Source: Usitatibacter sp035624355 (GTDB taxonomy: Bacteria; Pseudomonadota; Gammaproteobacteria; Burkholderiales; Usitatibacteraceae). From it: a stretch of 64,000 nt of DNA. The stretch is taken from positions 8,162 through 72,161 of the forward strand of contig DASPRQ010000025.1 of assembly GCA_035624355.1 (NCBI GenBank), written 5' to 3'. Positions 52,161-60,396 of the stretch are shown here, piece by piece. Below the pieces are notes generated by a model. It saw nothing but the letters and a program-made list of their open reading frames with translations. It did no database searches and was not told where the DNA came from. The stretch's first letter is position 1, and the number at the start of each line of letters is the position of its first letter. Made by a program: the position numbers and the translations under genes.

Positions 52161-52260
52161 GAGCAGCGGGAACGGCGTTGGAGCGGACCGCCAGCGGCCG
52201 CTCAACGCCAGCGAGCAGGGAACGGCGTTGGAGCGGACCGCAGCGGCCGCTCAACGCCAC
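52161..52260. repeat. REP-like palindrome, tandem copies C and D
   Basis: Two nearly identical 50-base units (52161-52210 and 52211-52260), each with GAGCAG..GGGAACGGC, GTTGGAGCGGACCG and CAGCGGCCGCTCAACGCCA. The arms GTTGGAGCGG and CCGCTCAAC pair with one bulge. The units differ by single-base changes, consistent with a recent tandem duplication. Confidence 0.75.
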
Positions 52261-52275
52261 GAGGCGGCGTGCCAT

Positions 52276-52308
52276 AAAAAACGACGCCCGCCGGAGTTCC
52301 GGCGGGCG
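52276..52308 (-). terminator. Rho-independent terminator on the minus strand
   Basis: A perfect 10-bp stem, CGCCCGCCGG and CCGGCGGGCG with a 4-base loop (52285-52308), is followed on the minus strand by TCG and six T (52276-52281). On the plus strand no T-run follows, so it serves a leftward transcript even though no annotated leftward gene ends here. Confidence 0.7.
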
Positions 52309-52370
52309 TGGCCTCGCAAGTGCGCCTCGCGGGGCGAAGTATCGGGCGGGCCCGGCCGCCACGATGCGGC
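52276..52370 (-). ncRNA. Candidate small RNA ending at the minus-strand terminator
   Basis: Inferred only from context: a leftward terminator with no leftward gene, and a CRP-type palindrome 90 bases before it with a weak -10-like AAAGAT at 52372-52377. No ORF is contained in the interval. The 5' end is a guess. Confidence 0.2.
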
Positions 52371-52398
52371 CATCTTTCTCCATCCGCGGAAACATGCC

Positions 52399-52414
52399 TG
52401 TGAAGGTCTTCACA
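52399..52414. promoter_or_regulatory. Perfect CRP-type palindrome
   Basis: TGTGA-AGGTCT-TCACA matches the CRP consensus at all ten core positions, and the inverted repeat extends to TGTGAAG and CTTCACA. It could serve the rightward GGQ gene, 58 bases away, or a leftward transcript. Confidence 0.45.
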
Positions 52415-52471
52415 ACGCGGGCGAGCGGCGCAATACACCTGTAACCGGCCGCCGGGGCACACTATCGGTCC

Positions 52472-52843
52472 ATGAGCACGCGCACGCCCCAACGGCCCCC
52501 GCCGTATTCCCTCGACCGCCGCACGCTCGAGCGCGAAGTCGTGGTGGAGACCTTCCGCGCGAGCGGCCCCGGCGGCCAGCACGTGAACAAGACGCGCTCG
52601 GCCTTGCGCCTCACGCACCTGCCCTCGGGCGTGGTCGTGATGGCGCAGGAATCGCCCTCGCAGTTCCGCAATCGGGAGACCGCGTTCCGGCGGCTCCTCG
52701 AGCGCCTCGAGCGCCTGAACCGCGTCCCGAAGAAGCGCGTCGCGACGCGCCCCACCCTCGCCTCCAGGCAGCGGCGCATCGAGGAGAAGAAGCAGCGATC
52801 CGTGACCAAGGGCGCGCGGCGCAGGGTGAAGGGCGATGAGTAG
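52472..52843 (+). CDS. Peptide chain release factor-like protein with GGQ motif
   Basis: A 123-residue class I release factor catalytic domain without codon-recognition domains. The GGQ hydrolytic motif is at residues 34-36 in RASGPGGQHVNKTRSALRL. HLPSGVVV and QFRNRETAFRRLL follow, then a Lys/Arg-rich tail (RIEEKKQRSVTKGARRRVKG), as in stalled-ribosome rescue factors such as ArfB and Pth4. It is closer to the RF-like group than to ArfB in the middle part. The acylphosphatase gene overlaps its end by 8 bases. Confidence 0.8.
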   Translation: MSTRTPQRPPPYSLDRRTLEREVVVETFRASGPGGQHVNKTRSALRLTHLPSGVVVMAQESPSQFRNRETAFRRLLERLERLNRVPKKRVATRPTLASRQRRIEEKKQRSVTKGARRRVKGDE

Positions 52844-53120
52844 GCCGCGGCACACGCGACGGATCCTGGTGCGCGGGCTCGTGCAGGGCGTCGGCTTCCG
52901 CTACGCCACGGTGATCGCGGCGCAGCGCTTCGGCGTCACGGGCTGGGTGCGCAACCGGCGCGACGGCACCGTCGAGGCCGTGGTGCACGGGGCGCCCGAG
53001 GCCGTGGAAGCGGTCGTCGCCTGGGCGCGGCGCGGGCCCGAGGCCGCCGTCGTCGAAAGCCTCGAGGTGACCGAGGCCGAGGGCGAGTTCTCCACCTTCG
53101 AGGCGCTGCCGACCGTCTAG
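52836..53120 (+). CDS. acyP: Acylphosphatase
   Basis: Small enzyme that hydrolyses acyl phosphates. The 94-residue protein has VRGLVQGVGFRYATV with the phosphate-binding Arg22 and GWVRNRRDGTVEAVV with the catalytic Asn40. The C-terminal part (EFSTFEALPTV) is slightly shorter on the usual motif FEI. ATG 52836 overlaps the preceding gene, so the two are co-translated. Confidence 0.93.
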   Translation: MSRPRHTRRILVRGLVQGVGFRYATVIAAQRFGVTGWVRNRRDGTVEAVVHGAPEAVEAVVAWARRGPEAAVVESLEVTEAEGEFSTFEALPTV

Positions 53121-53152
53121 GATCCCGCGAACCGGGTCCGGATCGGGCCGCT

Positions 53153-54292
53153 CTATTCCGGGGCGACCGCCGGCGGCGGGCGGTCCCGCTCGAGGTGGTA
53201 GCGCGCGAGCGCGGCGAAGCGGTAGACCGCGTGCACGAGCTTCCCGTAGGGCAGGGTCGCGAAGAGGGCGAAGACCATCGCGAGGTGGATGGCGAGCGCC
53301 GCGCCCATGGCGCGCGTCTCGCGAAGGGCGAGCAGCGCGAGGCCCGTGAGGGCCGTGGCGAGGAGCAGCAGGAGGAACGCCACGTCCATGGCGGTCGCGG
53401 GGCGGTCCGCGCGCGCCGGATCGCGCAGCGCCTTCAGCCGGAGCAGCCCGAGCGGGCCCGCCACGAGGCCCGCGCCGCCCGCCGTCCCGAGCAGCACCGG
53501 CAGGCTGAGGAACGGGTACGGCGCCTTCCACCCGAGAGCATAGTGGTCGACCGCCGCGACGCAGGTCGCCGCGAAGCACAGGAGGAAGCCGTAGAACGTG
53601 AGGTGGTGGAAGCGCCGGCGGGCGAAGGACGGCTTCGCGTCCGGATAGGGGCACCCGTCGCCGCCGCCGTCGAGGTACCTGAGCGTGAGGGCATCGTGAG
53701 CGGCGCTGCCCGATGCCCGCGGCGCGAGGAGCCCGCCGGCACGTTCGCCCGTGCCGCGCCAGAACCGCGCGAATCCGACCGCCAGCGCGAGCAGCACGAA
53801 GACGAAGAGCGCGCCGAACACCGAGGCGAGCATCCCGTGGGGCACGAGCGCGTAGAAGGAGCCTTGCGCGTCGCTCCACGCCGAGAGGAAGCGCTCCGGC
53901 CCGGCCCGGGCCACGATGAGCCCGAAGGCGCCGGCGAGGCTCGCGGCGACGCAGGTGCCCACGACCACGCCGTTGCGCGCGAAGGCGCCGCGCAGCGCCG
54001 CGGGCCAGGCGTGCTTCCGGTAGGTTTCGGCGCGCACCCGGGCCATCACGGCCGGGAAGTCGAGCGCGAACTCGTGGGGCGGCGCGTATTGGCAGGCGTC
54101 GAGGCAGGCGCCGCAGTCGTGGCACAGGTTGGCGAGGTAGTGGACGTCGGCCGCGTCGAATTCCAGGCGCCGCTCGAGGGCGGGGAACACGGCGCAGTAT
54201 CCCTCGCAATAGCGGCAGGCGTTGCAGATCGCGAGCACGCGCTGCGCCTCGGCGACGAGCTCCTCGAGCGGAAGTGCGCTAGCCGCGGACAT
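53153..54292 (-). CDS. tcuB: Tricarballylate utilisation 4Fe-4S protein TcuB
   Basis: Membrane electron carrier that reoxidises TcuA. The 379-residue protein has two 4Fe-4S motifs at the N-terminus, CNACRYCEGYC and CHDCGACLDACQYAPP, followed by about six hydrophobic spans with His residues suited to haem or quinone contact (RRFHHLTFYGFLLCF). It overlaps tcuA by 14 bases. No tcuC transporter or tcuR regulator is seen. The electron route to quinone is inferred. Confidence 0.9.
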   Translation of the reverse strand: MSAASALPLEELVAEAQRVLAICNACRYCEGYCAVFPALERRLEFDAADVHYLANLCHDCGACLDACQYAPPHEFALDFPAVMARVRAETYRKHAWPAALRGAFARNGVVVGTCVAASLAGAFGLIVARAGPERFLSAWSDAQGSFYALVPHGMLASVFGALFVFVLLALAVGFARFWRGTGERAGGLLAPRASGSAAHDALTLRYLDGGGDGCPYPDAKPSFARRRFHHLTFYGFLLCFAATCVAAVDHYALGWKAPYPFLSLPVLLGTAGGAGLVAGPLGLLRLKALRDPARADRPATAMDVAFLLLLLATALTGLALLALRETRAMGAALAIHLAMVFALFATLPYGKLVHAVYRFAALARYHLERDRPPPAVAPE

Positions 54293-55682
54293 GGCGGGCG
54301 GCCTCCTCGCCCGCGATGCGCCCGAACGTCGTGCCGATCGCCATGCCGATGCCCGCGAGGTAGCCGCGGCCCAGCACGTTGCCCGCCATGATCTCGCCGG
54401 CCGCGAAGACGTTGGCCGACGTCCTCCCGTCGGCCATGCGCACGCGCGCCGTCTCGTCGACCGCCACGCCGAGGTAGGTGAACGTGATCCCGGGGCGCAG
54501 CGGCCACGCGTAGTAGGGGGGCGTGTCGATGCGCCGCGCCCAGTGGCTCTTCGGCGGATCGAGCCCCTCGGTGCGGCAGTCGTCGAGGATCCCGTGGTCG
54601 AAAGCGCCGGGCCGGACCGCTGCGTTGAATGCGGCGACCGTTTCCTCCAGCGCCGCCCCGTCGAGCCCGAGGGCGCGCGCGAGCTCGCCGATGGAGCGCG
54701 CCTTCACCGGCGGGAAGACGGAGGGCATGAAGCGGCCCATGGACTTCGCGTCGATGATCGCGTAGCCGGTCTGCCCCGGCTGCTCGGCGACGAGCCGCCC
54801 CCAGACCGCGTAGCGCTTCGGCCAGAAGTCCTCGCCCTCGTCGTGGAAACGGCGCGCCGCGCGGTTCACGACGATGCCGAGGGAGACCGCGTCCACGCGC
54901 GTCACGATGCCGCCGTCGAAGCGCGGCGAGCGCGCGTCGATCGCCACGCAGTGTCCCTGCGCCGGATCGCCCACCGCCTGCGCCCCCTTCTCGAGCAGGC
55001 GCTTGAGCACCACGCCCATGTTGTAGGGCGTGCCGCGCACGATGAAGTTGTCCGCCGCGGGACCCCAGGCTTCCCGCAGCCACGCGAGGTTCGATTCGAA
55101 GCCCCCGGCGGCGGCCACGACGGCGCGCGCGCGGATCTCGTGGGTCGCGCCCTCCCGCACCACCGTCGCGGAAGCGAAGCGACGGTCGTCGATCGCGAGG
55201 TCCACGACCTCGGTCCCGTAGGACACCGCCACCCCCAGGGCCCCGGCCGCCGCGTAGTACGCGTTCACCAGCGCCTTGCCGCCGCCGAGGAAAAACGCGT
55301 TGGTGCGCGCGAGCTGCAGCGTGCCCCCGAGCGGGGCCTGGAAGCGCACGCCGTGCCCGCGCATCCAGGCGAAGTGGCCCCGCGTGCCCCGGATTGCCAG
55401 CCGCGCGAGCCTCTCGTCGGTGGCCCCGCCCGTGACCTTCGCCAGGTCCTGCCAGTATTCCTCCTCGGGATAGGCCTCGGCGAGCGGCCCGAGCGGCGCC
55501 TCGTGCAGGGTGCGCATGTTGCGGGTGTGCCGGCTGTTGCCGCCGCGCCAGGCCGCAGGCGCCGATTCGACGAGGAGCACCGTAGCCCCGGCCTCGCGCG
55601 CGGCGATCGCGGCGCACAGCGCGGCGTTGCCGCCGCCCAGCACCAGCACGTCCCAGGTGCGCGAGGCGTCGAGGAGGGACAT
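54279..55682 (-). CDS. tcuA: FAD-dependent tricarballylate dehydrogenase TcuA
   Basis: Oxidises tricarballylate to cis-aconitate in Salmonella; the substrate here is inferred from homology. The 467-residue flavoprotein shows the FAD motif VLVLGGGNAALCAAIAAREAG, SRHTRNMRTLHEAPLGPL, AVVAAAGGFESNL, and the C-terminal AAGEIMAGNVLGRGYLAGIGMAIG. It belongs to the fumarate reductase/succinate dehydrogenase flavoprotein fold. It follows an SDR gene by 8 bases, suggesting an extended pathway. Confidence 0.9.
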   Translation of the reverse strand: MSLLDASRTWDVLVLGGGNAALCAAIAAREAGATVLLVESAPAAWRGGNSRHTRNMRTLHEAPLGPLAEAYPEEEYWQDLAKVTGGATDERLARLAIRGTRGHFAWMRGHGVRFQAPLGGTLQLARTNAFFLGGGKALVNAYYAAAGALGVAVSYGTEVVDLAIDDRRFASATVVREGATHEIRARAVVAAAGGFESNLAWLREAWGPAADNFIVRGTPYNMGVVLKRLLEKGAQAVGDPAQGHCVAIDARSPRFDGGIVTRVDAVSLGIVVNRAARRFHDEGEDFWPKRYAVWGRLVAEQPGQTGYAIIDAKSMGRFMPSVFPPVKARSIGELARALGLDGAALEETVAAFNAAVRPGAFDHGILDDCRTEGLDPPKSHWARRIDTPPYYAWPLRPGITFTYLGVAVDETARVRMADGRTSANVFAAGEIMAGNVLGRGYLAGIGMAIGTTFGRIAGEEAARHVRG

Positions 55683-55690
55683 CGCGGCGC

Positions 55691-56443
55691 TCAGTACTGG
55701 TAACGGCGCAGGCCGCCGTCCACCGGATAGACGACGCCCGTGATGTAGCCCGCCCGCGGCGAGGCGAGGAAGACGGCGAGGTCGGCGAGCTCTTCGGGCT
55801 CGCCGTAGCGGCCGACGGGAATCTCACGCTCCGACTGGCGCGCGCGGTATTCCGGCGTGTAGTTGCGCAGGATCTGGTCGCTCAGGATCCGCCCGGGCGG
55901 GATGCAGTTCACCGTGATGCCGTGCGCCCCCACCTCGCGCGACAGGCCCTTCGACCACGCCGTGAGCGCGGCCTTCGCGCAGAAGGCACCGTTCACGTTC
56001 TCGGGCTCGGACTTTCCCGTGATGTTGATCACCCGGCCCCAGCGCCCCTCGATCATCCCGGGGAGGAGCCGGCTCGTGAGCTGCCGGTGGCGCGTGAAGT
56101 TGAGCGTGAGGGCCTCTTCCCACTGCTGCTCCGTCGCCTCGCGCCCGAAGGGGCGGCTGCCGCCCGCGTTGTTCACCAGGATGCGGACCGCGCCGAGGGC
56201 CTCGGCGCAGCGCGCGGCGACGGTCTCGACGTAGGCGGGATCGAGCGCGTCGTGCACGATGACCACGGGCGCGGCGCCGCCCGCGGCCACGATCTGCGCG
56301 GCGAGCGCCTCCAGGTTCCCGCGCCGGCGCCCGGTGATCGCGACCCGGGCGCCCTCGAGGGCGAGGCCGCGCGCGATCGCGCGCCCGATCCCGGAGCTCG
56401 CACCGGTCACGAGGGCCGCGCGCCCCTCGAGCTGCAGATCCAT
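55691..56443 (-). CDS. SDR-family oxidoreductase
   Basis: A 250-residue classical short-chain dehydrogenase. It has the cofactor motif TGASSGIGRAIA, NNAGGS, the catalytic Ser/Tyr/Lys region with NITGKSEPENVNGAFCAKAALTAW, and the PVDGGLRRYQY end. Tyr of the YxxxK is replaced: the segment reads FCAKAA, so Phe-Cys-Ala-Lys stands where Tyr-x-x-x-Lys is expected. That change may reduce or alter activity. It starts 22 bases after dnaE and leads into tcuA, so a role in tricarballylate or a related acid is suspected. Confidence 0.82.
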   Translation of the reverse strand: MDLQLEGRAALVTGASSGIGRAIARGLALEGARVAITGRRRGNLEALAAQIVAAGGAAPVVIVHDALDPAYVETVAARCAEALGAVRILVNNAGGSRPFGREATEQQWEEALTLNFTRHRQLTSRLLPGMIEGRWGRVINITGKSEPENVNGAFCAKAALTAWSKGLSREVGAHGITVNCIPPGRILSDQILRNYTPEYRARQSEREIPVGRYGEPEELADLAVFLASPRAGYITGVVYPVDGGLRRYQY

Positions 56444-56465
56444 CGATCCTCCCGGCAGGTGGGGT

Positions 56466-59400
56466 CTAGTAGACGACCTCGACGTTCTTCTCGTCCAGCC
56501 ATCGGGCCAGCGTGTCGAGCAGCGGCGCCGAGACCTTGACGCGGCAGCTCTCCGGCAGGCGGATGTCGCACTCCCCGCGCGCGTTGCGGTAGCGGATCGC
56601 CACGTTGCAGCGCCCGCCCGCGTATTGCGCGAGCAGCGCCTTGAGGCGGGCCGAGTCGGCCTGCCCGTTGATCGACAGCCGCAACAGCCGGGCGTGGGCC
56701 GAGCGCACCTCGGCGAGGTCCATGATCTCGTCGGCCGTGATGCGGAAGCCCCCCGAGAACTCGTCGGGAACGACCCGCCCGCGCACCACCACGACCTGGT
56801 CCTCCTGGATCACCGCCCGCCGCTCCTGGAAGAGCTCGCCGTAAACGACCACCTCGGCGCGCGCGGTTCCGTCGTCGAGCGTGAGGATCGCCATGCGGCC
56901 GCGGCGGGAGTTGCGCACCTGCACGCCGTAGATCACGCCCGCGAGCATCACCGGCTCGCCCTGCGGCGCGATCTGGGAGAGCGGGGTGCGCGCGAAGCGG
57001 CGCAGCTCGTCGCGGTAGGCGTTGAACGGGTGGCCCGAGAGGTAGAAGCCGAGCGCCTGCTTCTCGTTCTGCAGCCGGTCGCGCTCGCTCCAGGGGGCGC
57101 ACGGCGCGATCGCGAAGGCCTCCGCCGTGCCGAGGGCGTCGCCGCCGAACAGGCTCGTCTGCGCCGCGAACTGCTCGCTCCTCTCCGCCCACTCGATGGC
57201 GCCCGCGAGGCAGGCGAGGAGGGCCGCGCGGTTCGGGTCGATCGAGTCGAACGCGCCCGCCTTCACCAGCGCCTCCATCGCGCGGCGGTTGACCAGCCGG
57301 CGGTCGACGCGCCGGCAGAAGTCCGCGAGCCCCGTGAAGGGCCCGGCCGCCTCGCGCGCGGCCACGACGCTCGCGATCGCCCCCTCGCCCGTGCCCTTCA
57401 CGGCGCCCAGCCCGTAGCGCACGCGCTTCGCGTCCACCGGCACGAACCGGTAGGTCGACGTGTTGATGTCGGGCGGCGCGATCGCGAGGCCGTTCCTCAC
57501 CGCGTCGTCGTAAAGCACCTGCACCTTGTCCGTGTCGTCCACGACGGCCGAGAGGTTCGCCGCCATGAACTCGGCCGCATGGTGGGCCTTGAGGTACGCG
57601 GTCTGGTAGGCGACCAGGGCGTAGGCCGCGGAGTGCGACTTGTTGAAGCCGTAGCCCGCGAACTTCTCCATCTGGTCGAAGAGGGTCGCCGCCTTGCCCG
57701 CCTCGAGCCCGCGCTCGACCGAGCCCGCGAGGAAGATCGCACGCTGCTTGGCCATCTCCTCGGGCTTCTTCTTGCCCATGGCCCGGCGCAGCAGGTCCGC
57801 CCCGCCCAGGGTGTAGCCGCCGACCACCTGGGCAATGGTCATCACCTGCTCCTGGTACGTCATGACGCCGTAGGTGGGCTCGAGGATGTCCTTGAGCCGC
57901 GGGTCGAGGTACTCCCAGCGCGTCCGGCCGTGCTTGCGGTCGATGAAGTCCGGGATGAGGTCCATCGGCCCCGGGCGATAGAGCGCGTTCAACGCGATCA
58001 GGTCCTCGAGCCGGTCGGGACGGGCCTTCATGATGAGGTCGCGCATCCCGCGCGATTCGAACTGGAAGATCGCGACCGTGTTGCCCGAGGAGAAGACCTT
58101 GTAGGCCGCCGGGTCGTCGAGGGGGATCTTCTGGATGTCGAAGCCCGGCTCGCCCAGGGCGCGGATGCTGCGCTCGGCCTCGGCGATGATGGTGAGCGTG
58201 GTGAGGCCCAGGAAGTCGAACTTCACCAGGCCCACCTTCTCCACATCGTCCTTGTCGAACTGGCTCACCGTGGCGGCGGAGCCCTCGGCGCAATAGAGCG
58301 GCGTGTAGTCGGTGAGCTTGCCCGGGGCGATCAGCACGCCGCCCGCGTGCATGCCGACGTTGCGCGTGAGGCCCTCCAGCGCGCGGGCAAGGTCCATGAG
58401 CTCGCGCACCTCCTCCTCCGCGTCCACGAGGGCCTTCAGCTGCGGCTCGACCTCGAGCGCCTTCTCGAGCGTCATGCCGAGCTCGAAGGGCACGAGCTTG
58501 GCGATCCGGTCGACCTCGCCGTAGGGCATGCCGAGCACGCGCCCGACGTCCCGCACCACGGCCTTCGCCGCCATGGTGCCGAACGTCGCGATCTGCGAGA
58601 CGCTCTCGGCGCCGTACTTCCGGCGCACGTAGTCGATCACGCGGTCGCGGCCGTCCTGGCAGAAGTCGATGTCGAAGTCGGGCATCGACACGCGCTCCGG
58701 GTTGAGGAAGCGCTCGAAGAGCAGGTCGTACTTGAGCGGGTCGAGGTCCGTGATGCCGAGCGCGTAGGCGACGAGCGACCCCGCGCCGGAGCCGCGCCCC
58801 GGGCCCACCGGCACGCCGTGGGTCTTGGCCCAGTTGATGAAGTCCGCGACGATCAGGAAGTAGCCGGGAAAGCCCATCTGCACGATGGTTCCCGTCTCGT
58901 ACTCGAGGCGCTCGAGGTAGCGGGGCCGCTCGCCGTCGCGGCGCGCGGGGTCGGGGTAGAGCGCGGCGAGCCGGCGCTCGAGGCCCGCGCGCGCCTCGCT
59001 CCTCAGGAACTCCTCGATCGACTCCCCGCGGGGCGTCGGAAAGTCCGGGAGCCGGGTCTTGCCGAGCTCGAACTCGAAGGCGCAGCGCCGCGCGATCTCC
59101 ACCGAGTTCTCGAGCGCCTCGGGGATGTCGGCGAAGAGCTCGGCCATCTCCGCCTGCGTCCTGAAATACTGCGCCGGGACGAAGTCCCGCGGGCGGCGGT
59201 TGTCGCCCAGCACGTAGCCCTGGGCGATGCAGACCCGCGCCTCGTGGGCCCGGAAGTCCTCGCGGCGCACGAACTGGATCGGGTGCGTGGCGACCACCGG
59301 GAGCGCGAGGCGGGAAGCGAGCGCGGCCAGCGCCTGGACGCTCGTGGCGCTGCGCGCGGGATCCGCCCGTTGCAGCTCGATGTAGAACGCCCCGGGAAAG

Positions 59401-59879
59401 TCCGCCGCCCATTCCCGCGCGAGCGCCTCGGCGTGGGCGGCGTTGCCCGCGGCGAGGGCCGAGGCGACGTCGCCCGCATCCCCGCCCGAGAGCGCGACGA
59501 GTCCCTCGCCGCCGCGCAGCCATTCGCGCTTCACCTCCGCGCGCCCCCGCCAGTGGTTCTGCGCGTGGGCGCGGGTGAGGAGGTCGCAGAGCTTCAGGAA
59601 GCCGGCGCGGTCGCGGCAGAGCAGCAGCACGCGGTGGGGCGCGTCGCGGTTGCGCTCGTGGGTGAGCCAGACATCGCAGCCGATGATCGGCTGCACGCCC
59701 CTCGCGCGCGCCGCCTCATGGAACTTGATCGCGCCGAAGAGGTTCGAGAGGTCCGTGATCGCGAGCGCCGGCATGCCGTCGGCGGCCGCGGCGGCGACCG
59801 CGTCGTCCACGCGCGCCATGCCGTCCACGATCGAGTACTCGGTATGCAGGCGAAGGTGGACGAAGCGGGGATCGGTCAT
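56466..59879 (-). CDS. dnaE: DNA polymerase III subunit alpha
   Basis: Replicative polymerase. The 1137-residue protein opens with a PHP domain (HLRLHTEYSIVDG, LAITDLSNLFGAIKF) in which metal residues are degenerate as in E. coli. The polymerase core has GPGRGSGAGSLVAYAL and the catalytic PDFDIDFCQDGRD; the C-terminal OB and tau-binding parts follow. It is followed by SDR and tcuAB in the same direction with tight spacing, and preceded by tadA, which is an unusual gene set for a replication gene. Confidence 0.97.
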   Translation of the reverse strand: MTDPRFVHLRLHTEYSIVDGMARVDDAVAAAAADGMPALAITDLSNLFGAIKFHEAARARGVQPIIGCDVWLTHERNRDAPHRVLLLCRDRAGFLKLCDLLTRAHAQNHWRGRAEVKREWLRGGEGLVALSGGDAGDVASALAAGNAAHAEALAREWAADFPGAFYIELQRADPARSATSVQALAALASRLALPVVATHPIQFVRREDFRAHEARVCIAQGYVLGDNRRPRDFVPAQYFRTQAEMAELFADIPEALENSVEIARRCAFEFELGKTRLPDFPTPRGESIEEFLRSEARAGLERRLAALYPDPARRDGERPRYLERLEYETGTIVQMGFPGYFLIVADFINWAKTHGVPVGPGRGSGAGSLVAYALGITDLDPLKYDLLFERFLNPERVSMPDFDIDFCQDGRDRVIDYVRRKYGAESVSQIATFGTMAAKAVVRDVGRVLGMPYGEVDRIAKLVPFELGMTLEKALEVEPQLKALVDAEEEVRELMDLARALEGLTRNVGMHAGGVLIAPGKLTDYTPLYCAEGSAATVSQFDKDDVEKVGLVKFDFLGLTTLTIIAEAERSIRALGEPGFDIQKIPLDDPAAYKVFSSGNTVAIFQFESRGMRDLIMKARPDRLEDLIALNALYRPGPMDLIPDFIDRKHGRTRWEYLDPRLKDILEPTYGVMTYQEQVMTIAQVVGGYTLGGADLLRRAMGKKKPEEMAKQRAIFLAGSVERGLEAGKAATLFDQMEKFAGYGFNKSHSAAYALVAYQTAYLKAHHAAEFMAANLSAVVDDTDKVQVLYDDAVRNGLAIAPPDINTSTYRFVPVDAKRVRYGLGAVKGTGEGAIASVVAAREAAGPFTGLADFCRRVDRRLVNRRAMEALVKAGAFDSIDPNRAALLACLAGAIEWAERSEQFAAQTSLFGGDALGTAEAFAIAPCAPWSERDRLQNEKQALGFYLSGHPFNAYRDELRRFARTPLSQIAPQGEPVMLAGVIYGVQVRNSRRGRMAILTLDDGTARAEVVVYGELFQERRAVIQEDQVVVVRGRVVPDEFSGGFRITADEIMDLAEVRSAHARLLRLSINGQADSARLKALLAQYAGGRCNVAIRYRNARGECDIRLPESCRVKVSAPLLDTLARWLDEKNVEVVY

Positions 59880-59928
59880 GCGGCTTTCGGCTCGCGGGCG
59901 GCGAGCGCCATTCTACCGCCCCGAGGCC

Positions 59929-60396
59929 TCAGCGGCGCTCGGCGAAGAATCGCCTGAGCACCGCTCCGCATTCCTCGGCGAGCAGCCCTCCCTCGAAGCG
60001 CGCGTGGAAGTTGAAGTTGCCCAGCGCCGGCAGGTCCGTGATGCTCCCGCACGCGCCGGTCTTCGGATCGCGCGCGCCGTACACGACGCGGGCGATGCGC
60101 GCGTGCACCATCGCGCCCACGCACATGGCGCACGGCTCCAGCGTCACGTAGAGCTCGCAGCCCGGCAGGCGGTAGTTGCCCTCGGCGGCGGCGGCCTCGC
60201 GCAGCGCCACGATCTCGGCGTGCGCCGTGGGGTCCGCCGCGGAGATGGGCCGGTTGTAGCCGCGCCCGATGATGCGACCCTCCTTCACCACCACGGCCCC
60301 GACGGGGACCTCCCCGGCGCGTGCCGCCTCCTCGGCGAGCGCGAGCGCCGCGCGCATGAAGGCCTCGTCGCCCGTCACCGGGCCCTCAGCTCCCAC
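59929..60396 (-). CDS. tadA: tRNA-specific adenosine deaminase TadA
   Basis: Converts wobble A34 of tRNA-Arg to inosine. The 155-residue zinc enzyme has the catalytic HAE at residues 59-61 and PCAMC at 88-92, plus GNFNFHARFEGGLLAEEC at the C-terminus. The listed GTG at 60396 overlaps the preceding gene by 11 bases; an in-frame GTG at 60378 with GAGGG before it is an alternative. dnaE follows after 49 bases. Confidence 0.93.
   Translation of the reverse strand: MGAEGPVTGDEAFMRAALALAEEAARAGEVPVGAVVVKEGRIIGRGYNRPISAADPTAHAEIVALREAAAAEGNYRLPGCELYVTLEPCAMCVGAMVHARIARVVYGARDPKTGACGSITDLPALGNFNFHARFEGGLLAEECGAVLRRFFAERR

Larger units (their letters stand above)
52142..52471. other. Gap after metG with two repeats, a terminator and a CRP-like palindrome
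   Basis: This 330-base gap has an ordered set of elements: tandem repeat copies at 52161-52260, a minus-strand terminator at 52276-52308, and a perfect TGTGA-N6-TCACA at 52399-52414. No ORF begins and ends between the palindrome and the terminator on the minus strand. A short noncoding transcript from that strand is one reading; a promoter for the downstream GGQ gene on the plus strand is another. Confidence 0.5.
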
